Source of the DNA: Sinotaia quadrata
Lineage: Eukaryota; Mollusca; Gastropoda; Architaenioglossa; Viviparidae
DNA: 64,000 nt
Reading direction: 5' to 3'
Assembly (NCBI GenBank): GCA_028829895.1
Contig: CM054177.1
Location: 35,613,064-35,677,063, forward strand
Below the pieces are notes generated by a model. It was given only the letters and a program-made list of their open reading frames with translations, was not told the origin of the DNA and did not search any database. Position numbers and translations under genes: made by a program. Of this stretch, positions 60,501 through 63,422 are shown in pieces (positions within the stretch are counted from its first letter, which is position 1; the number at the start of each line of letters is the position of its first letter).

Positions 60501-62957
60501 ATATAAATTAAAATATTTTAATTGGTGAAAATTATTGCTAAAGGCTATATAAATAAAACAAGACTAACAGAATTGGGCCCATTGGGCCCTATGAAGAGCT
60601 ATTGGCCATTGTGAAAAAATGCAAAATGAAATGATATGGGCATGTCACACGATCAACAGGGCTTGCCAAGACAATCATGCAGGTTACTGTGCAAGGAGGG
60701 CGAAGGATTGGAAGACAGAGGAAAAGATGGGAGGATAATATCTCAGAGTAGACAGGACTGAAACTGAGCAATATGTTAAGATTAGCAGAGAACAGAATGG
60801 AATGGAGGAAACTGGTCGTCAGGTCATCAGTGGTGCCCTAACGATCAACAAAACTAAGGGATAGATAGATAGATAGGATGTAACACCTGGCAATTTATTA
60901 TCTCTTGACTCATGACTTAACAACAATACTTTGGAGTTCAAGTAATCAAACAATTATGACTTAGTGAAACTTAATCTGAACCCCATGGCAATTTATTCAC
61001 TCTACACCAGGGGTCTCAAACTCATTTTGTCTGGGGGCCACTGGAAGTAGAATCTGGGTGAAGCTGGGCCGCATCATTATTCCCTGCTGCCAGAGACCTG
61101 GCAACACTTCCTCTTACACAGCTCAGACACATTTGGCTTCAGAGAGGAAGCCACTGTGACCCTCAGTATGGCTTGAAGATGCTCATCAGTAAGTTTGTCC
61201 TTGAATTTTGACTTATTCAAGTTCATGGTGGAGAAGAGCTATTCACACAGATAGGTGCTCCCCAAAAGGCACTTGGTCCGCTTGAACATCCTGGAAAGCT
61301 CAGGGAAGGTAAGGGGCAATTCTCTCAAAAACTGTCCAAGCTTGTCTGCTTTTCCACTCACCTCCCTGAACTTGGCTTTGAGTTCAGAATTACACTTATG
61401 TCAATTAGATCCATTTGAAGCACAGGAGGGACATCTTCCACATTGAAGAAAGGGTCAGCAAATATTTGAAGGTGGTTCTGTGTTTCTTGAAATATGCAAA
61501 CCTGTGATTAACATACTTCTCACCACTGAATGGTGTGCCAGAATCCATGAGTGCCTTACATGCTGGGAAATGGCAGATCCTGAGGTATGGTAGCCCACAG
61601 GTGACAAAAACTATAAAACTCCCAGGGTGCATGAGAAAAACGTGCGGGCCGCACTATCACTTAACTTTAATATCAAGTGGGGGCCACAAAATATCGTCTG
61701 GCGGGCCGCAATTGGCCTGCGGGCCGCGAGTTTGAGACCCCTGCTCTACACTGTTTGCAAATTATATTATCATCTATGTATGCAACAGAGCTGACTGTAA
61801 TTCCTTTAGTAAAAATGGTAACTGTTGCCTAACTATGAAAACACTTCTTTTGTTAGCATAACATTATTTATTAATTAGAGAGAAAATATAAACAACACAT
61901 TTTTTAAATGGTGTAATTTCCAAACGTTTTCCTATTTGATATTTATTGTGCCTTAATAAAATAATAAAACGAACTTTTCTGTCTAATCAGTTATCGGGTT
62001 CCCTTCCATTTGTTTAGAAGTGTTCACACCTGATCACAGTTTTGTTGTTGTACTAGAACTTCCAAAAGACTCACTGTCATGTTATCTATTCTGAAATATG
62101 AAGTTGTATAAGAATATGATTTTTAAAGTTTAATTAATGAATCAGTTAATGCTAAGAAAAGGTCACATCAATTATATTTGGATTCTTTAATAAATTATTC
62201 AAATATATTCTTCAATAGGTATCCAATTTTGAATTGTGCCTTTCAAAAAGATTGATCTGCATGTCTGTTACATTACAGAAGGATAAACCTCCAACAAACA
62301 CACAACAATAGTAATTATCTAAAATAAAGTATTTCAATCATTACCATCATAAGAGCTGGACGCTCTTAAGTTAAAAAGGTCATTGAGATCATTACTGCCT
62401 AGTCCTGGAATAAGCTGCTGGAAAATGCTATGACATTCTTCAGATGCATTGTCTTGTAAAATCTGATACCACACCAAAAAGAGCCGCAAACCCTGTCGTC
62501 TCAGCTGTTTAAGAATATATAAATTCAAATTATTATAATAATAATAATAATAATAAAAGTATTTTCCTATTAAAATTCTTGATAGTGGTGAATATTAGAA
62601 AAGCATATTTAATACTCATTATAAAATTTAATATGTTTACAAATGTAAAGAAACTTCAAATCTCACAAATGTAAAGAAACTTCAAATCAACAGTAAACTA
62701 ATTGCGTTCAAATCTCTTTAAGAAAGTTTAACTTATATTTAACCAGTTTCTGTTGTTAGTGACTTGAATATACAATATTTGAATATACAAATAAAATCTA
62801 AGTATTATAGTAAACAAAGGGCTTTTAATCACTCAGTAAAGTTACCAATATTATTACAATGCTATATATAAAATTTTAAAATTAAGATTTCAGTAGAAAA
62901 TCAAAATACAAACCAGCAAACTGTTTCCTGGGTGCAATAACTTTTTCAAAATTCTTC
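3392..62957 (-). CDS. RALGAPA1: Ral GTPase-activating protein subunit alpha, partial gene (13 exons seen, both ends outside the window)
   Basis: RalGAP alpha is the catalytic subunit of the RalGAP complex. With RALGAPB it stimulates GTP hydrolysis on RalA/RalB (family knowledge). The window holds the N-terminal helical part only; the C-terminal Rap/Ran-GAP domain would lie left of position 1. Thirteen minus-strand exons join to 575 codons with no stop: 62957-62914, 62504-62345, 59878-59757, 56109-55974, 51511-51373, 49850-49592, 49441-49370, 42618-42487, 27619-27383, 21494-21421, 20809-20698, 14203-14081, 3506-3392. All introns are GT-AG and all phases agree. Colinear blocks resembling the vertebrate protein include [53 protein letters not shown] and ETLTRVLAR. 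The coding start (about the first 110 residues) is right of 62957. Invertebrates usually have one alpha gene, so the symbol stands for either vertebrate paralogue. Introns reach 14.9 kb. Family identification is firm; the alpha-1 versus alpha-2 label is not. Confidence 0.93.
3507..7824 (-). other. Intron of RalGAP alpha; mostly featureless, a higher-GC patch at about 4760-5530
   Basis: AT-rich intron. The patch at about 4760-5530 is richer in CG dinucleotides and G+C (for example GCGTTCGAGATCGTCC near 5360) than its surroundings, suggesting an old insertion. I found no terminal repeats, target duplication or recognisable protein. The small open frames at 5195-5443 and 5881-6159 show no domain. 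Confidence 0.4.
7825..9146. mobile_element. 1.3-kb DNA transposon with perfect 34-bp terminal inverted repeats (family unknown)
   Basis: The left end begins TGTGACCTGTCACCACA and the right end is its reverse complement; the match is perfect for 34 nt, through ACTTAAGTCG. TA lies on both outer sides (7823-7824 and 9147-9148), consistent with a TA target duplication as in Tc1/mariner-type elements. The repeat contains its own palindrome, GTGAC-CT-GTCAC. The interior has more CpG than the intron and holds a short frame (8373-8579) interrupted by one stop. No DDE transposase was seen, so it is probably non-autonomous. Perfect termini suggest a fairly recent insertion. The superfamily is not certain. 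Confidence 0.8.
8373..8579 (+). pseudogene. Small reading frame inside the 34-bp-TIR element, one in-frame stop
   Basis: From ATG at 8373 the frame encodes [20 protein letters not shown], then a short acidic stretch with [19 protein letters not shown] at 8505-8507 interrupts it, and the same frame continues with [17 protein letters not shown] to a TGA at 8577-8579. Acidic/Ser-Asp runs followed by a basic cluster occur at the ends of some transposase domains, but nothing here is catalytic. It may be a leftover from internal deletion of an autonomous element, or chance. An in-frame ATG at 8322 is also possible. Confidence 0.3.
9147..11099 (-). other. Intron of RalGAP alpha, possible unidentified old insertion at about 10180-11100
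   Basis: Sequence from about 10180 to 11100 is less AT-rich than the flanks and carries a 109-codon plus-strand open frame (10189-10518) with no recognisable domain. No terminal repeats or second copy were seen in the window. The rest is ordinary intron. Confidence 0.3.
11100..12770. repeat. Compositionally distinct block, possibly a solo LTR or other retroelement piece
   Basis: The G+C and CpG content is visibly higher than in the surrounding intron. It contains CACGTGATGCATTTATGC, then AATAAATAC, then CAAACCGGCCGACACACC, and ends near CCAAGCCGGCTACTGTACAC. The AATAAA-type signal inside CpG-rich DNA resembles a retroelement terminal repeat. I could not fix TG..CA ends or a target duplication, and no second copy is present, so the identity is a guess. 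The limits are approximate. Confidence 0.3.
12771..14080 (-). other. Intron of RalGAP alpha, no further feature seen
   Basis: AT-rich intron immediately downstream (minus strand) of the exon at 14081-14203. Nothing recognised. Confidence 0.5.
14081..14203 (-). CDS. RALGAPA1: RalGAP alpha exon (12th in window, 123 nt)
   Basis: 41 codons in phase 0 between TTTTCAG and GTAAGT. It encodes [20 protein letters not shown] followed by [20 protein letters not shown]. This is close to vertebrate [40 protein letters not shown] and is among the most conserved segments seen here. Confidence 0.96.
14450..14882 (+). repeat. Left arm of a ~430-bp inverted repeat
   Basis: Runs from ACTTTTCATTCACTG to TAGGCTTGAAT. 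It recurs in reverse complement at 17665-18096 along its whole length with moderate divergence (shared ATTTCTCAACAACCAAAGCA and ATGTTTCTATTTCTTATG). The arms face each other across a 2.8-kb centre containing the hAT element. They may be long terminal inverted repeats of an older transposon. CATT lies just outside both ends, but a 4-bp match is weak evidence of a target duplication. Confidence 0.75.
15406..17323 (+). mobile_element. Truncated hAT-type DNA transposon
   Basis: The left end reads CAGGCCTGAAAATG; the right end in reverse complement reads CAGCCCTGAAAATG. TTAGG flanks both sides directly (15401-15405 and 17324-17328). That looks like a 5-bp target duplication, shorter than the usual 8 bp of hAT elements. 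Subterminal repeats are evident: several TAGTCGCCA motifs at the left, and four copies of a TTGGCTAGTAAAATTTTT-like unit at the right. The interior encodes the N-terminal part of a hAT-type transposase and then stops, so most of the catalytic domain is missing. Confidence 0.75.
15614..16882 (+). pseudogene. hAT-type transposase / ZNF862-like N-terminal fragment, truncated
   Basis: The first exon (start taken at 15614; an in-frame ATG also exists at 15539) encodes a TTF/BED-like zinc-binding region: [20 protein letters not shown], then [10 protein letters not shown] with Cys-x2-Cys, a [19 protein letters not shown] segment and a following helix. A donor at GAG|GTTACC (16117/16118) joins in frame to an exon after TTTGTAG at 16796. 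That exon encodes VGCTVKSN then [13 protein letters not shown], the conserved first catalytic-Asp region of ZNF862/C17orf113-like hAT proteins. The frame ends at TAA 16880-16882 just after that motif. Related proteins are several hundred residues long, so about three quarters is missing. Non-functional as a transposase. Confidence 0.7.
17665..18096 (-). repeat. Right arm of the ~430-bp inverted repeat
   Basis: Reverse-complement partner of 14450-14882, running from ATTCAAGCCTA to AGTGAATGAAAAGT. Shared landmarks include the TGCAGCATTTAATT region and the CATTCTGT..TGTAAA block. Minus-strand translation of this arm and plus-strand translation of the left arm give nearly the same short peptide ([19 protein letters not shown]). 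That reflects nucleotide identity rather than a gene. Confidence 0.75.
18097..20697 (-). other. Intron of RalGAP alpha, low-complexity tracts only
   Basis: AT-rich intron. A short sequence related to TTATATATTTATTTTT occurs at about 18283 and 18646. A T-rich tract runs into nine G at 19252-19260. A 108-codon open frame at 18738-19064 has no recognisable domain. Confidence 0.45.
20698..20809 (-). CDS. RALGAPA1: RalGAP alpha exon (11th in window, 112 nt)
   Basis: Acceptor TGTTCAG, donor GTTAAA. The first nt completes Trp, then [20 protein letters not shown] and [10 protein letters not shown] follow. These match vertebrate WEQMLLVLLRVTESVLK and AGRLAGPLFQ. The exon is only 611 bp downstream of the previous one. 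Confidence 0.94.
21421..21494 (-). CDS. RALGAPA1: RalGAP alpha exon (10th in window, 74 nt)
   Basis: Phase 0 start after TTGCAG. It encodes [20 protein letters not shown] and then NQKT, ending with TG of a split Trp codon at donor GTGAGA. It matches vertebrate [23 protein letters not shown]. The next exon supplies the final G of the Trp codon. Confidence 0.93.
22500..23050 (+). pseudogene. Decayed non-LTR retrotransposon reverse transcriptase
   Basis: Broken frames contain VENAFDKS (about 22570), like the D-x-x-x-A-F-D block of LINE reverse transcriptases. Next comes [14 protein letters not shown] (about 22850-22900), resembling the RGCPQGGVLSPLLWNLVV block of Jockey-type elements. Then AIHADD (about 22990-23010) sits where the catalytic YADD box is expected. 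Order and spacing fit an RT domain. Several stops and frameshifts separate the blocks, so it is an old inactive copy. Sequence from about 22100 to 22500 may belong to it. Confidence 0.5.
23655..24530 (+). repeat. Dispersed repeat X, copy 1
   Basis: An AT-rich segment colinear with 45560-45816 plus 48315-48960. Shared landmarks include TGTCAATGTGCAGA, AATCCTAGCTTGG, GATAAAGTTTTGTAA, TTTTGTAGTA and ATAATTCATTGATTTAAAA. Divergence is high, so both copies are old. No coding capacity was recognised. It lies downstream of the reverse-transcriptase remnant and could be its 3' tail, but the corresponding RT is not visible next to copy 2. Confidence 0.65.
25400..25957. mobile_element. 558-bp MITE with AGGTGGCACACCTAGCT termini
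   Basis: The left end is AGGTGGCACACCTAGCT; the right end in reverse complement is AAGTGGCACACCTAGCT, one mismatch in 17. TA occurs directly outside both ends (25398-25399 and 25958-25959), consistent with a TA target duplication. The interior is AT-rich with no coding capacity. It is probably a non-autonomous mariner-type element; the family is not certain. Confidence 0.7.
25960..27382 (-). other. Intron of RalGAP alpha; higher-GC patch at about 26540-27000
   Basis: Mostly AT-rich intron. Around 26540-26690 and 26920-27000 the sequence has more CpG (GTTGCGGAGTGGAACGCAAG near 26580), suggesting a small old insertion. No terminal repeats, exon or RNA were recognised. Confidence 0.35.
27383..27619 (-). 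CDS. RALGAPA1: RalGAP alpha exon (9th in window, 237 nt)
   Basis: 79 codons in phase 0 between TTTTCAG and GTGAGA. After a variable start it contains [20 protein letters not shown] and then [20 protein letters not shown]. That is one of the best matches to vertebrate RalGAP alpha ([22 protein letters not shown]). It follows the longest intron in the window (27620-42486, 14.9 kb), which carries a solo LTR and the nested repeat Y/pogo-like cluster. Confidence 0.95.
27648..27676. repeat. (CA)n microsatellite
   Basis: Simple CA repeat with one interruption, in the intron next to the exon at 27383-27619. Confidence 0.9.
27677..30715 (-). other. Intron of RalGAP alpha with a G12 and polypurine tract
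   Basis: AT-rich intron without recognised genes. Twelve consecutive G at 29804-29815 run into an almost pure purine tract (AAGAAGAAAAAAGA...) to about 29850, a candidate for non-B DNA. Short open frames have no domain similarity. Confidence 0.5.
31511..31518 (+). promoter_or_regulatory. TATA box of solo LTR copy 1
   Basis: TATAAAAG within CGTATAAAAGGGG, conserved at the equivalent place in copy 2 (46645-46654), where it reads TATATAAAAG. The likely core promoter of the element, transcribing rightward. Confidence 0.55.
32798..32803 (+). terminator. Poly(A) signal of solo LTR copy 1
   Basis: AATAAA in GCAGAATAAAATTCGAG, about 125 bp before the LTR end. The same sequence context is conserved in copy 2 (48181-48186). 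Confidence 0.45.
32927..33514 (+). other. CpG-richer segment upstream of repeat Y copy 2, possibly part of it
   Basis: The sequence between the solo LTR and the shared part of repeat Y is richer in CpG than ordinary intron. It could hold the upstream exon(s) of the Y gene: a broken frame runs up to the donor-like AAG|GTAAAAGTG near 33517. No homologous region exists left of copy 1 to confirm it. Confidence 0.3.
33515..34231 (+). repeat. Dispersed repeat Y, copy 2 (left part), interrupted by the pogo-like element
   Basis: Matches 1415-2150. After a donor-like GTAAAAGTG and an intron, the acceptor TTCTTCAG opens a frame [17 protein letters not shown] that then meets a TGA. The 3' region with GTAACAGTTGCAGATATA is shared. 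The match stops at 34231, exactly where the pogo-like element begins, and resumes after its right end with AAGTCACCCCAGGGTACA (about 36100). Confidence 0.65.
34232..36082 (+). mobile_element. Non-autonomous pogo/Tigger-like element, copy 1 (1851 bp)
   Basis: The left end is CAGTCGAACCCACTTATC and the right end is CTAGGTTCAACTG. They form imperfect terminal inverted repeats starting CAGT, with TA on both sides (34230-34231 and 36083-36084), as in pogo/Tigger elements. There is no transposase frame. The interior is built of imperfect internal duplications: the CATTTTCTCATCAGTTATGT segment at 34326 recurs at 35071, the TTTTGAAAATGTTAGTTA segment near 34449 recurs at 35223, and the TGAGCAATCTTTG segment near 34960 recurs near 35425. 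It is inserted in repeat Y. Confidence 0.8.
36083..36150 (+). repeat. Dispersed repeat Y, copy 2 (right part)
   Basis: Resumes the match to copy 1 (about 2090-2150) with AAGTCACCCCAGGGTACA directly after the pogo-like element and its TA. This shows the element inserted into a pre-existing Y copy. Confidence 0.6.
36151..41520 (-). other. Intron of RalGAP alpha with a G23 run
   Basis: AT-rich intron. The only striking feature is the homopolymer of 23 G at 38393-38415 followed by AGAGAGA. No exon, transposon terminus or RNA gene was recognised. Confidence 0.5.
38393..38415. repeat. Poly(G) run of 23
   Basis: Twenty-three uninterrupted G bases after TATATC, then AGAGAGAG. On the transcribed RalGAP strand this is C23. 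The length should be treated with caution, because homopolymers are easily miscounted in sequencing. Confidence 0.85.
41521..41572. repeat. (CA)n microsatellite with GCATGC interruptions
   Basis: An alternating purine-pyrimidine tract of CA repeats broken by GCATGCATGCACGC. Intronic; no gene nearby except the host gene. Confidence 0.9.
42487..42618 (-). CDS. RALGAPA1: RalGAP alpha exon (8th in window, 132 nt)
   Basis: 44 codons in phase 0 between GGTCAG and GTACGT. It starts [15 protein letters not shown], matching vertebrate EEKPLFMQEPEE. It continues as an acidic Ser/Asp/Glu-rich linker with [14 protein letters not shown], as in the equivalent low-complexity part of the vertebrate protein. 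Acidic linkers diverge quickly, so identity rests on the first 15 residues and on phase. Confidence 0.9.
42619..45559 (-). other. Intron of RalGAP alpha, no further feature seen
   Basis: AT-rich intron between the exon at 42487-42618 and repeat X copy 2. Nothing recognised. Confidence 0.45.
45560..45816 (+). repeat. Dispersed repeat X, copy 2 (left part), interrupted by a solo LTR
   Basis: Matches 23655 onward (TGTCAATGTACAGA, AGTAAGTTGCAGGAATCCTG, CTTGGAATTGTCAAA). The match stops at the ATGAC target site of the LTR and continues at 48315. Confidence 0.6.
46645..46654 (+). promoter_or_regulatory. TATA box of solo LTR copy 2
   Basis: TATATAAAAG at the position equivalent to 31511-31518 of copy 1. 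Conservation between the two copies supports a real core promoter. Confidence 0.55.
47263..47574 (+). other. 103-codon open frame in solo LTR copy 2
   Basis: Starts ATGAAGACAGCC, runs 30 codons of non-repeat sequence, then six 12-residue acidic repeats, ending SKRKF. Copy 1 lacks the ATG at this place, so a conserved protein is doubtful. It may be an untranslated leader whose in-frame repeat array merely stays open. No family recognised. Confidence 0.25.
47350..47565 (+). repeat. Minisatellite of six 36-bp units inside solo LTR copy 2
   Basis: Units begin CAAGAAGAAAGTGA and end with AACTATGTGAGCAGAGAA or the CCCAGCA variant. The length (36) is a multiple of three, and the plus frame 47263-47574 reads through all of them as [17 protein letters not shown] 12-residue repeats. 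LTR copy 1 has one unit at about 32150-32185. Each unit contains a donor-like GTGAG; the last has GTGAGT and the single unit of copy 1 has GTAAGT. Confidence 0.85.
48181..48186 (+). terminator. Poly(A) signal of solo LTR copy 2
   Basis: AATAAA in CGCAGAATAAAATTCGAG, about 125 bp before the LTR end, as in copy 1. Confidence 0.45.
48315..48960 (+). repeat. Dispersed repeat X, copy 2 (right part)
   Basis: Continues the match to copy 1 (about 23925-24510) after the LTR, with TTGATAAAGTGTTGTAATAT, TTTTGTAGTACAATTCATAC and ATAATTCATTGATTTAAAA. The rest of this intron, 48961-49369, shows nothing further. Confidence 0.6.
49370..49441 (-). CDS. RALGAPA1: RalGAP alpha exon (7th in window, 72 nt)
   Basis: Exactly 24 codons in phase 0 between TTTTCAG and GTAATT. 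It encodes [20 protein letters not shown] and then EWFQ, matching vertebrate [24 protein letters not shown]. The upstream intron is only 150 bp (49442-49591), by far the shortest in the window, and held no other feature. Confidence 0.93.
49592..49850 (-). CDS. RALGAPA1: RalGAP alpha exon (6th in window, 259 nt, longest)
   Basis: One entering nt, then 86 codons, ending in phase 0 at CAG|GTAATG. The first half is a poorly conserved Ser/Asp/Glu-rich linker (with [10 protein letters not shown] and [14 protein letters not shown]). The second half is the conserved helix [20 protein letters not shown] leading to ECFRQ, matching vertebrate [23 protein letters not shown]. The acceptor (GGGGGGTTAG) is unusually G-rich next to the AG. 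An upstream AG after a better pyrimidine tract would bring an in-frame stop, which supports the chosen site. Confidence 0.9.
49851..51120 (-). other. Intron of RalGAP alpha, no further feature seen
   Basis: AT-rich intron between the exons at 49592-49850 and 51373-51511. No exon, RNA or transposon terminus recognised. Confidence 0.5.
51121..51195. repeat. Alternating purine-pyrimidine (TG/CA) tract with G-rich clusters
   Basis: TGCATGCATATGCATGCACG is followed by CGCGTGTGTGTG and then GGGGGTGGGGGTGGGG. Both Z-DNA and G-quadruplex potential occur within 75 bp. It lies between the exon at 51373-51511 and the degenerate copy of that exon's end. Confidence 0.7.
51215..51264 (-). repeat. Degenerate copy of a RalGAP alpha exon 3' end and splice donor
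   Basis: Aligned without gaps, 45 bp from 51215 match the exon end at 51371-51415 at about two positions in three, at an offset of 156 bp, including the donor AGTAAAA. Most mismatches are transitions. A local tandem duplication of exon end plus following CA-rich intron would explain it. Too degenerate to be used as an exon (frame not kept). Confidence 0.4.
51373..51511 (-). CDS. RALGAPA1: RalGAP alpha exon (5th in window, 139 nt)
   Basis: Acceptor TTCACAG, donor GTAAAA. Two nt complete a Glu codon (G plus AG), followed by [20 protein letters not shown] and a helix containing FIIWLANF. The helix aligns with the VIVIRWLVSFW stretch of the vertebrate protein. It ends with AA, to be completed by the G of the next exon to give Lys. 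A degenerate copy of its 3' end and donor lies 156 bp further into the intron (see findings). Confidence 0.9.
52170..53978 (+). mobile_element. Non-autonomous pogo/Tigger-like element, copy 2 (1809 bp)
   Basis: The left end is CAGTCGAACCCACTTATC and the right end is CCAGGTTCGACTG, with TA on the left (52168-52169) and CA on the right (decayed TA). It is colinear with 34232-36082, including the internal duplications, so the composite structure predates both insertions. No transposase frame. Orientation is the same as copy 1 and opposite to the host gene. Confidence 0.85.
53996..54810. mobile_element. Possible hAT-like element with TTCAAGG-type subterminal repeats
   Basis: The left part reads CAGGGTTTGTAGGCAATTTT, then TTCATGGATTCTTCAAAGAC. 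The right part (about 54690-54800) has repeated TTTTCAAGG-like motifs. This resembles hAT elements whose ends start CAGGG and carry GACTTTTCAAGG repeats. A clear right terminus and target duplication were not found. Confidence 0.3.
54811..55973 (-). other. Intron of RalGAP alpha, no further feature seen
   Basis: AT-rich intron up to the exon at 55974-56109. Nothing recognised. Confidence 0.5.
55974..56109 (-). CDS. RALGAPA1: RalGAP alpha exon (4th in window, 136 nt)
   Basis: Acceptor TTGACAG is preceded by a T-rich tract. The exon encodes [20 protein letters not shown] and continues to YEPTL, ending with one nt of a split codon at donor GTGGGT. The vertebrate counterpart is the VKSLEW..FSFLFSHFKKYYLPY region. 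A second GT four bases downstream (GTAAAG) would break the frame into the next exon, so the first donor was chosen. Confidence 0.9.
56110..59756 (-). other. Intron of RalGAP alpha; (TA)n at 58729-58752
   Basis: AT-rich intron with a pure TA microsatellite at 58729-58752. A slightly GC-richer patch at about 58075-58350 has no recognisable coding capacity or termini. No exon or transposon identified. Confidence 0.5.
59757..59878 (-). CDS. RALGAPA1: RalGAP alpha exon (3rd in window, 122 nt)
   Basis: Acceptor CCTGAAG, donor GTGAGA. Two entering nt complete a Val codon with the G of the previous exon. The exon then encodes 40 codons including [15 protein letters not shown] and [13 protein letters not shown]. 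These correspond to the vertebrate EEITPLVPP and YFLEALLKYIV segments. The acceptor has a modest pyrimidine tract, but no other AG keeps the frame. Confidence 0.9.
59879..60574 (-). other. Intron of RalGAP alpha, no further feature seen
   Basis: AT-rich intron between the exon at 59757-59878 and the LINE tail. Nothing recognised. Confidence 0.5.
60575..60880 (+). pseudogene. 5'-truncated non-LTR retrotransposon: C-terminal tail and 3' end
   Basis: The frame 60596-60841 encodes [43 protein letters not shown] and [12 protein letters not shown], ending VVP-stop. This is the typical carboxy terminus of non-LTR retrotransposon ORF2 proteins (WFGHV.R...GRR.GRP..RW.D.I..W...A.DR..WR). Two in-frame stops stand where Trp is expected. 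After the stop codon a short 3' UTR ends in (GATA)n, at 60860-60880, a common 3' tail. Truncated at the 5' side, hence dead on arrival. Confidence 0.8.
61008..61743 (-). mobile_element. Internally deleted hAT (Charlie-type) element, 736 bp, perfect 8-bp target duplication
   Basis: Termini CAGGGGTCTCAAACTC and GAGTTTGAGACCCCTG are perfect 16-bp inverted repeats flanked by CTCTACAC on both sides (61000-61007 and 61744-61751). The subterminal GGGCCGC repeats near the right end are typical. The minus strand carries the C-terminal part of a hAT transposase. The perfect duplication and termini point to a relatively recent insertion. Confidence 0.93.
61050..61450 (-). pseudogene. hAT transposase C-terminal (dimerisation) fragment
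   Basis: Minus-strand frames give [17 protein letters not shown], then [22 protein letters not shown] and [20 protein letters not shown]. This corresponds to the FGSTYLCEQAFS.MK..KSK.R..LTDEHL...LR block of hAT transposases related to GTF2IRD2-like proteins. A stop replaces the residue after CE and the upstream part is missing or frameshifted, so the fragment is inactive. Confidence 0.8.
62345..62504 (-). CDS. RALGAPA1: RalGAP alpha exon (2nd in window, 160 nt)
   Basis: Begins in phase 0 after the acceptor TTAAACAG and ends with one nt (phase 1) at donor GTAATG. The 53 codons start [20 protein letters not shown] and continue through [11 protein letters not shown]. They match the vertebrate REGVRLFLLWLQALQNN..LIPGF block. 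The reading frame runs on into the intron to a stop, so the 3' limit was set by the donor and by phase agreement with the next exon. High confidence. Confidence 0.92.
62536..62558. repeat. (ATA)n microsatellite
   Basis: AATAATAATAATAATAATAA tract just upstream (minus strand) of the exon at 62345-62504; it lies within the acceptor side of that intron. Confidence 0.85.
62914..62957 (-). CDS. RALGAPA1: RalGAP alpha exon (1st in window, 44 nt)
   Basis: Short exon between acceptor TTTGCAG and donor GTTTGT. It enters with 2 nt completing a codon and ends in phase 0. It encodes [14 protein letters not shown], which lines up with the conserved ILKKLLH-GNSL stretch near residue 110 of vertebrate RalGAP alpha. 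The preceding exon should end with one nucleotide of a split codon, and it lies beyond the right edge. At 44 nt the call rests on the match and on the phase fit to the next exon. Confidence 0.85.
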
Positions 62958-63422
62958 CTGCAAAGAAAAAAAAGTACCAGTTTGCATATAATTAATGTAA
63001 ATTCCAATCAATTCTTTTAGCAATGACTAATAAGCTAATCAACACTAATTTGTTTGGGAAGGGGGGAGATTATTTTAAAAAATAAGACCATGCGTTTTTT
63101 ACAATTTTTTTACACTTTGCAATGGCTATTTTAGTGATGTACAACAAACCTCCAAGAAATTGCAAAATAAAAAATTAAAATTAAGTTCACATTTACAAAC
63201 AGCATACAACAAAAGTATCATTACTTAAGATTACACATTATAGAGATTCAAAATAATAATCATTTTAGTGCAATTTATCAATGTTACAAAACTGTTGCTT
63301 CATCAATTTTTCAAACATGGCAACAAATCACATGGAATGCATATAATTTATTAAAAATATCAGCCTACAATATTAGGACTCCATTTTAACAATAATCAAA
63401 CCTATCATTTTCCCCCTGTAAA
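62958..63422 (-). other. Intron of RalGAP alpha, no further feature seen
   Basis: AT-rich intron upstream of the first visible exon. No further upstream exon was found within the window, although one ending in a single-nt split codon must exist to the right. Confidence 0.5.
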
